This document shows positions 60,489 to 64,000 of a DNA stretch of 64,000 nt, piece by piece. Positions within the stretch are counted from its first letter, which is position 1. Every line of letters begins with the position of its first letter. Under the pieces are notes generated by a model. The model saw only the letters and a list, made by a program, of their open reading frames with translations. It was not told where the DNA came from and did no database searches. The position numbers and the translations under genes were made by a program. This stretch comes from Pseudomonas putida (GTDB lineage: Bacteria > Pseudomonadota > Gammaproteobacteria > Pseudomonadales > Pseudomonadaceae): NCBI RefSeq assembly GCF_009883635.2, contig NZ_CP026115.2, positions 2,170,001-2,234,000 on the forward strand. The letters run 5' to 3'.

Positions 60489-62492
60489 TCAGCTGTACAC
60501 ACGCCCCAGCAACTGGCGGTGACTTTCGAACTGGTCCAGTACATCGCGCACGATCTGCTCCGGCGCAAAGCCCATCAGGTCGTACTCCTGGCTGCCATCG
60601 TGCAGGTACACCTCGGCACGGTAGAAGCGCTGGCGCACTTCCGGCTCGCCTTCCACCGGTGCTTCACTCGGCGCGGCCATGTAGCCGTCCAGGCTCACTT
60701 CGTAAACGAACGGGTTGCCCTCGTCCATCATCACCCGCAGGCCCATCATGTTGCGCGACTGGCCAACACGGGTTTCCACCTCGAAGCCCAGGGTCTGCAG
60801 CTGTGCCGCGGCCTCCTTGAGGGCCGGGCTGACTTGCTTGTCCATGAAGCGCTGCACCACGGCCTGGGTTGGCTGCAGGTCCAGCTGGCTCAGGCGCTCG
60901 GTGAAGCCGCGGCGGCCACGGGCGGCCAGCTCGGCACGCTCCTGCTCAACGGCCACGTCCTGCTTCATGGCCTTGTACAGGCCGAACATGAACAGCACCA
61001 GCACCACCGAGAACGGCAGGCCCGCCAGCACTACCATGGTCTGCATGGCTTCGAAGTTACCGGCGAACAGCAGACCGATGGTGACCAGGGTGATGACCAC
61101 CGACCAGAACACCACCATCCAGTGCGGAGCGTCTTCGTCGACCTTGCCGCCTTTGCACGACAGGTTGGCCATCATCACCGCACCGGAGTCGGCCGGGGTA
61201 AGGAACAGCACGAAGCCGACGAACACCGCCACACCGATCACGATCTTGGCCGCCGGGAAGTATTCCAGCAGCTGATAAATCGACATCGACGGCTGTTCAA
61301 GGGCAGTTTTGCCCAGCTCCACGGCGCCCTGGTTGATCACCAGGTCCAGCGCGGTGTTGCCGAAGATCGACAGCCAGGCCAGGGTGAAGCCCAGCGGGAT
61401 CAGCAGCACGCCGCTGACCAGCTGGCGCACGGTACGACCCTTGGAGATACGGGCAATGAACATACCGACGAATGGACCCCAGGAGATCCACCAGGCCCAG
61501 TAGAACACGGTCCACAGGCCCAGCCAGCGCTCGGACTTGCCGGCCTCGCCTTCATACACGTAAAGGTCGAAGGTCTTCAGCACGATGCCGTTCAGGTAGT
61601 CGCCGACGTTCTGCACGAAGCCGTTGAGCAGGTGCAGGGTCTCGCCGCCCAGCAGGACGAAGATCAGCAGGCCACTGAACAGCATGATGTTCAGGTTGGA
61701 CAAGCGACGGATGCCGTTTTCCACACCCGATACCGCCGCCACGGTGGCCACGCCGGCCATGACCAGGATCACCACCAGCAGGTTGGTCTTGCTGTGGTCC
61801 ATGCCGAACAGGTATTCCAGGCCGGACGAAACCTGCATGGAACCGATACCCAGGTTGGTCACCAGGCCCAGCAGGGTCACGAACATGCCGAAGATATCCA
61901 CGGCATTGCCCGCTGCACCCTTGACCCAGCGCTCACCCACCAGCGGGTACAGCGCCGAGCGCAGTGCCAGCGGCTGGTTGTGGCGGTAGGCGAAGTAACC
62001 CACGGCCAGGCCGACCAGGGCGTAGATCGCCCAGCCATGCAGGCCCCAGTGCAGGAAGGTCAGCTGCAGGCCCTGGCGCGCGGCCTCGAGGCTGGCGGAG
62101 GTGCCTTCCGGTGGATTGAAGTAGTGGTCCAGCGGCTCGGACGCGCCGAAGTACAGCAGCGAGATGCCGATACCGGAGGAGAACAGCATGCCGGCCCAGG
62201 CGCCATAGCTGAAGTCAGGCTGGTCGTCCTTGCCGCCAAGCTTGAGCTTGCCGTAGTCGGAAAACGCCAGGTAGATGACGAACAGCAGGTAACCGCCGAT
62301 CACCAGCATGTAGTACCAGCCGAAGGTGCGCGTCAACCACTTCTGGGCCACGCCCAGCACCTGGCCGGCGGTTTCGGGTACAGCGATCAACAAGGCAGTC
62401 AGAACGAGGATCATCAGCGCGGAGGTGAAGAACACCACGCGGTTGACCCGTACCCTCTCGGCGGGGGGCTTGGTAAGTGAGGCAGAACTCAT
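60489..62492 (-). CDS. betT: Choline/betaine transporter BetT (BCCT family)
   Basis: A 667-residue secondary transporter with twelve membrane helices that imports choline for glycine-betaine synthesis. The BCCT signature is clear: GISLLYFGASEPLDHY, HWGLHGWAIY with the aromatic substrate box, and FYWAWWISWGPFVGMFIARI with the conserved Trp residues. A C-terminal cytoplasmic domain of about 150 residues, typical of osmosensing BetT proteins, follows the last helix. It is divergent from betI with a BetI operator between them. Confidence 0.94.
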   Translation of the reverse strand: MSSASLTKPPAERVRVNRVVFFTSALMILVLTALLIAVPETAGQVLGVAQKWLTRTFGWYYMLVIGGYLLFVIYLAFSDYGKLKLGGKDDQPDFSYGAWAGMLFSSGIGISLLYFGASEPLDHYFNPPEGTSASLEAARQGLQLTFLHWGLHGWAIYALVGLAVGYFAYRHNQPLALRSALYPLVGERWVKGAAGNAVDIFGMFVTLLGLVTNLGIGSMQVSSGLEYLFGMDHSKTNLLVVILVMAGVATVAAVSGVENGIRRLSNLNIMLFSGLLIFVLLGGETLHLLNGFVQNVGDYLNGIVLKTFDLYVYEGEAGKSERWLGLWTVFYWAWWISWGPFVGMFIARISKGRTVRQLVSGVLLIPLGFTLAWLSIFGNTALDLVINQGAVELGKTALEQPSMSIYQLLEYFPAAKIVIGVAVFVGFVLFLTPADSGAVMMANLSCKGGKVDEDAPHWMVVFWSVVITLVTIGLLFAGNFEAMQTMVVLAGLPFSVVLVLFMFGLYKAMKQDVAVEQERAELAARGRRGFTERLSQLDLQPTQAVVQRFMDKQVSPALKEAAAQLQTLGFEVETRVGQSRNMMGLRVMMDEGNPFVYEVSLDGYMAAPSEAPVEGEPEVRQRFYRAEVYLHDGSQEYDLMGFAPEQIVRDVLDQFESHRQLLGRVYS

Positions 62493-62879
62493 TGCACGAA
62501 TGCTCCGGGCAGTACGGCTGTGGAGGCTAATCAGTCTTTCCCGAGCAATTGGTGGAATATCCCCACTGCATCAGGTGTTATAAAAGCACCCTGGAAACCG
62601 TGATCCCGAATCGATACGTTGCAAAAAAACAGACAGGTGGCCTGCTGAAAATGCCACGCCTCAGCGGAGGTGCGCGCATTCGTCACAGATCACCCCGCCC
62701 GCTCCAAGGGCCTGTCGCAGGGCCAGTGACCGTACGGCAGAATCTGCATTTCGCATCGCTCATGCCCGTCAACGCCTTGTATTCCGGGGGTTACACGATT
62801 TCCTGGGGTGTCAATCGGTGCCTTCTCGACGGCCTTAAAAACTGTCAATGGCACAAATTGTCGCAGAGCTTATTCTTTA

Positions 62880-62899
62880 TTGATTGAACGTTCAATCAA
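62880..62899. promoter_or_regulatory. BetI operator (perfect 20-bp palindrome)
   Basis: TTGATTGAACGTTCAATCAA is a perfect palindrome 69 bases before betI and 388 bases from betT. It matches known BetI boxes. The 387 bases from 62493 to 62879 hold no gene; apart from this site I see nothing I can name. Confidence 0.88.
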
Positions 62900-62968
62900 A
62901 ACAAAATAGACTGGCCTTCGCCGAGTCAGCCGCCTGTCGTCTGCTCGCAGGCCTGAGGAGATAGCAAG

Positions 62969-63625
62969 ATGCCCAAGGTCGGTATGCAACCCATCCGCCG
63001 CCAGCAGTTGATCGAAGCCACGTTGCAGGCGGTCGATCAGGTCGGACTGGGTGACGCCAGCATTGCGCTGATTGCCCGTTTGGCCGGTGTGTCGAACGGC
63101 ATCATCAGTCACTACTTTCGGGACAAGAACGGCCTGATCGCAGCGACGATGGGTTACATCATGAACATGCTCAACGAAGGCGTTAGAGCACGTCGCCAGG
63201 CCCTGACGGACGACAGCCCGCGCGCCCACCTGAAAGTGATCATCGAGGGCAACTTCGATGCCAGCCAGGTGAACGGCCCGGCAATGAAAACCTGGTTGGC
63301 CTTCTGGGCTTCCAGCATGCACCAGCCCGATTTGCACAGGTTGCAGCGGATCAACGATCACCGCCTGTATTCCAACCTGTGCTGCCAGTTCCGCCGCGCC
63401 CTGCCGCTCTACCATGCGCGCAAGGCAGCCCGCGGCCTGGCGGCCCTGATCGACGGCCTGTGGCTGCGTGGTGCCCTGTCGGGAGATGCATTCGACACCG
63501 ACCAGGCAGTACGGATTGCATACGAATACATGGATCTACAACTGGCAAAACAGCACACCCTGGGCACAACCGACCAGGCCGCTGATCAAGCACGCACGGC
63601 ACTTGCCAACCCGGCAGGAGCGTGA
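62969..63625 (+). CDS. betI: Transcriptional repressor BetI
   Basis: A 218-residue TetR-family repressor that is released by choline and controls bet genes. The N-terminal helix-turn-helix (about residues 10-55) includes [17 protein letters not shown]. The ligand domain has [14 protein letters not shown] and [11 protein letters not shown]. Known BetI proteins are about 197 residues; here about 20 extra residues follow the usual end (LQLAKQ). The gene is 37 bases before betB, probably the same transcript. Confidence 0.95.
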   Translation: MPKVGMQPIRRQQLIEATLQAVDQVGLGDASIALIARLAGVSNGIISHYFRDKNGLIAATMGYIMNMLNEGVRARRQALTDDSPRAHLKVIIEGNFDASQVNGPAMKTWLAFWASSMHQPDLHRLQRINDHRLYSNLCCQFRRALPLYHARKAARGLAALIDGLWLRGALSGDAFDTDQAVRIAYEYMDLQLAKQHTLGTTDQAADQARTALANPAGA

Positions 63626-63662
63626 CGCGCAGCCAACCACACACTGCACTTGCGAGGACACT

Positions 63663-64000
63663 ATGGCCCGTTTCGGAACGCAAAAACTCTACATTGATGG
63701 CGCTTACGTCGACGCTGGCAGCGATGCCACCTTCGAAGCCATCAACCCGGCTACCGGCGAAGTCCTCGCCCACGTGCAACGTGCCACCGAGGCTGACGTC
63801 GAGAAGGCCGTTGAAAGCGCCGAGCGCGGCCAGAAAGTCTGGGCCGCGATGACCGCCATGCAGCGTTCGCGCATCCTGCGCCGCGCCGTCGACATCCTGC
63901 GCGAGCGCAACGATGAACTGGCCATGCTGGAAACCCTGGACACCGGCAAGTCGTACTCGGAAACCCGCTACGTCGACATCGTCACCGGCGCCGACGTGCT
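63663..64000 (+). CDS. betB: Betaine aldehyde dehydrogenase BetB (3' end outside window)
   Basis: Oxidises betaine aldehyde to glycine betaine with NAD(P)+. Only the first 112 codons are in the window: [26 protein letters not shown] and [12 protein letters not shown] match the N-terminal part of aldehyde dehydrogenases of this subfamily. GAGGA precedes the ATG by four bases. Its position after betI in the order betI-betB supports the call. Confidence 0.95.
   Translation, partial: MARFGTQKLYIDGAYVDAGSDATFEAINPATGEVLAHVQRATEADVEKAVESAERGQKVWAAMTAMQRSRILRRAVDILRERNDELAMLETLDTGKSYSETRYVDIVTGADV

Noticed and set aside
62849..62866. Sigma-54-like TGGCAC element before betI
   Set aside because: The GG to GC offset is 13 rather than 12 bases and the -12 block is not TTGC.

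Overview
The window is chromosomal DNA from a fluorescent Pseudomonas, most likely of the P. putida group. This rests on high-GC coding with strong GC3 bias, typical P. putida-style extragenic palindromes (inverted repeats built on 'cgcgggacaagcccgctcctacagg'), the five-step hut pathway with hutF and hutG, and a gene order I remember from P. putida chromosomes (tat - MCPs - amino-acid ABC - opgGH - dtd - pip - hut - fbp - glgP - typA - thiI - glnA - ntrBC - secB - gpmI - envC - ctpA - bet). No search was run, so species-level identity is an inference.

Layout: 1-1.4 kb holds the end of tatC and rsmE. 1.4-5.5 kb has two tandem chemoreceptors with helical-bimodular-type sensor domains, each behind a candidate sigma-28 promoter. 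5.6-8.1 kb is a polar amino-acid ABC importer. 8.4-12.7 kb is opgGH (periplasmic glucans) and 12.9-14.3 kb is pip-dtd. At 14.5-20.0 kb sits a 1841-residue LRR protein ending in a NEL-type E3 ubiquitin ligase domain. 20.1-30.0 kb is the complete hut regulon (hutU-H-T-I-G, hutC-D and divergent hutF) with two HutC-like operators. 30-33 kb has two small lipoproteins and a dCache chemoreceptor. 33-37.3 kb has a DUF924 gene, fbp and glgP. 37.5-39 kb has a cysteine-cluster protein, a structured non-coding element and two small proteins. 39-42.4 kb is typA/bipA and thiI. 42.9-47.8 kb is the nitrogen block glnA, a periplasmic chorismate mutase and ntrBC, with NtrC sites and sigma-54 promoters visible. 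48-50.3 kb is a small membrane protein, trmL, secB, grxC and a rhodanese. 50.5-55.7 kb is gpmI-envC-ctpA-divergent polysaccharide deacetylase. 55.7-60.3 kb is a second giant toxin-like gene. 60.5-64 kb is the choline/betaine locus betT / betI-betB with a perfect BetI palindrome.

Functionally most of this is core genome: envelope biogenesis, histidine catabolism feeding glutamate and ammonia, ammonia assimilation and its two-component control, osmoprotection (opgGH, betT/betI/betB) and chemotaxis. The accessory material consists of the two giant effector/toxin-like genes, the third chemoreceptor and the small-protein locus at 38 kb.

The most interesting items are: (i) the NEL E3-ligase protein with a visible Cys-His-Asp catalytic motif and no secretion genes beside it; (ii) the unrelated-looking 1555-residue toxin-like protein 36 kb away; (iii) an element at 38.17-38.36 kb whose perfect stems cross each other (pseudoknot or switch topology) and whose 3' strand can also pair with the Shine-Dalgarno of the next gene; and (iv) an ntrBC promoter with a 16/17 match to the enteric NtrC site.
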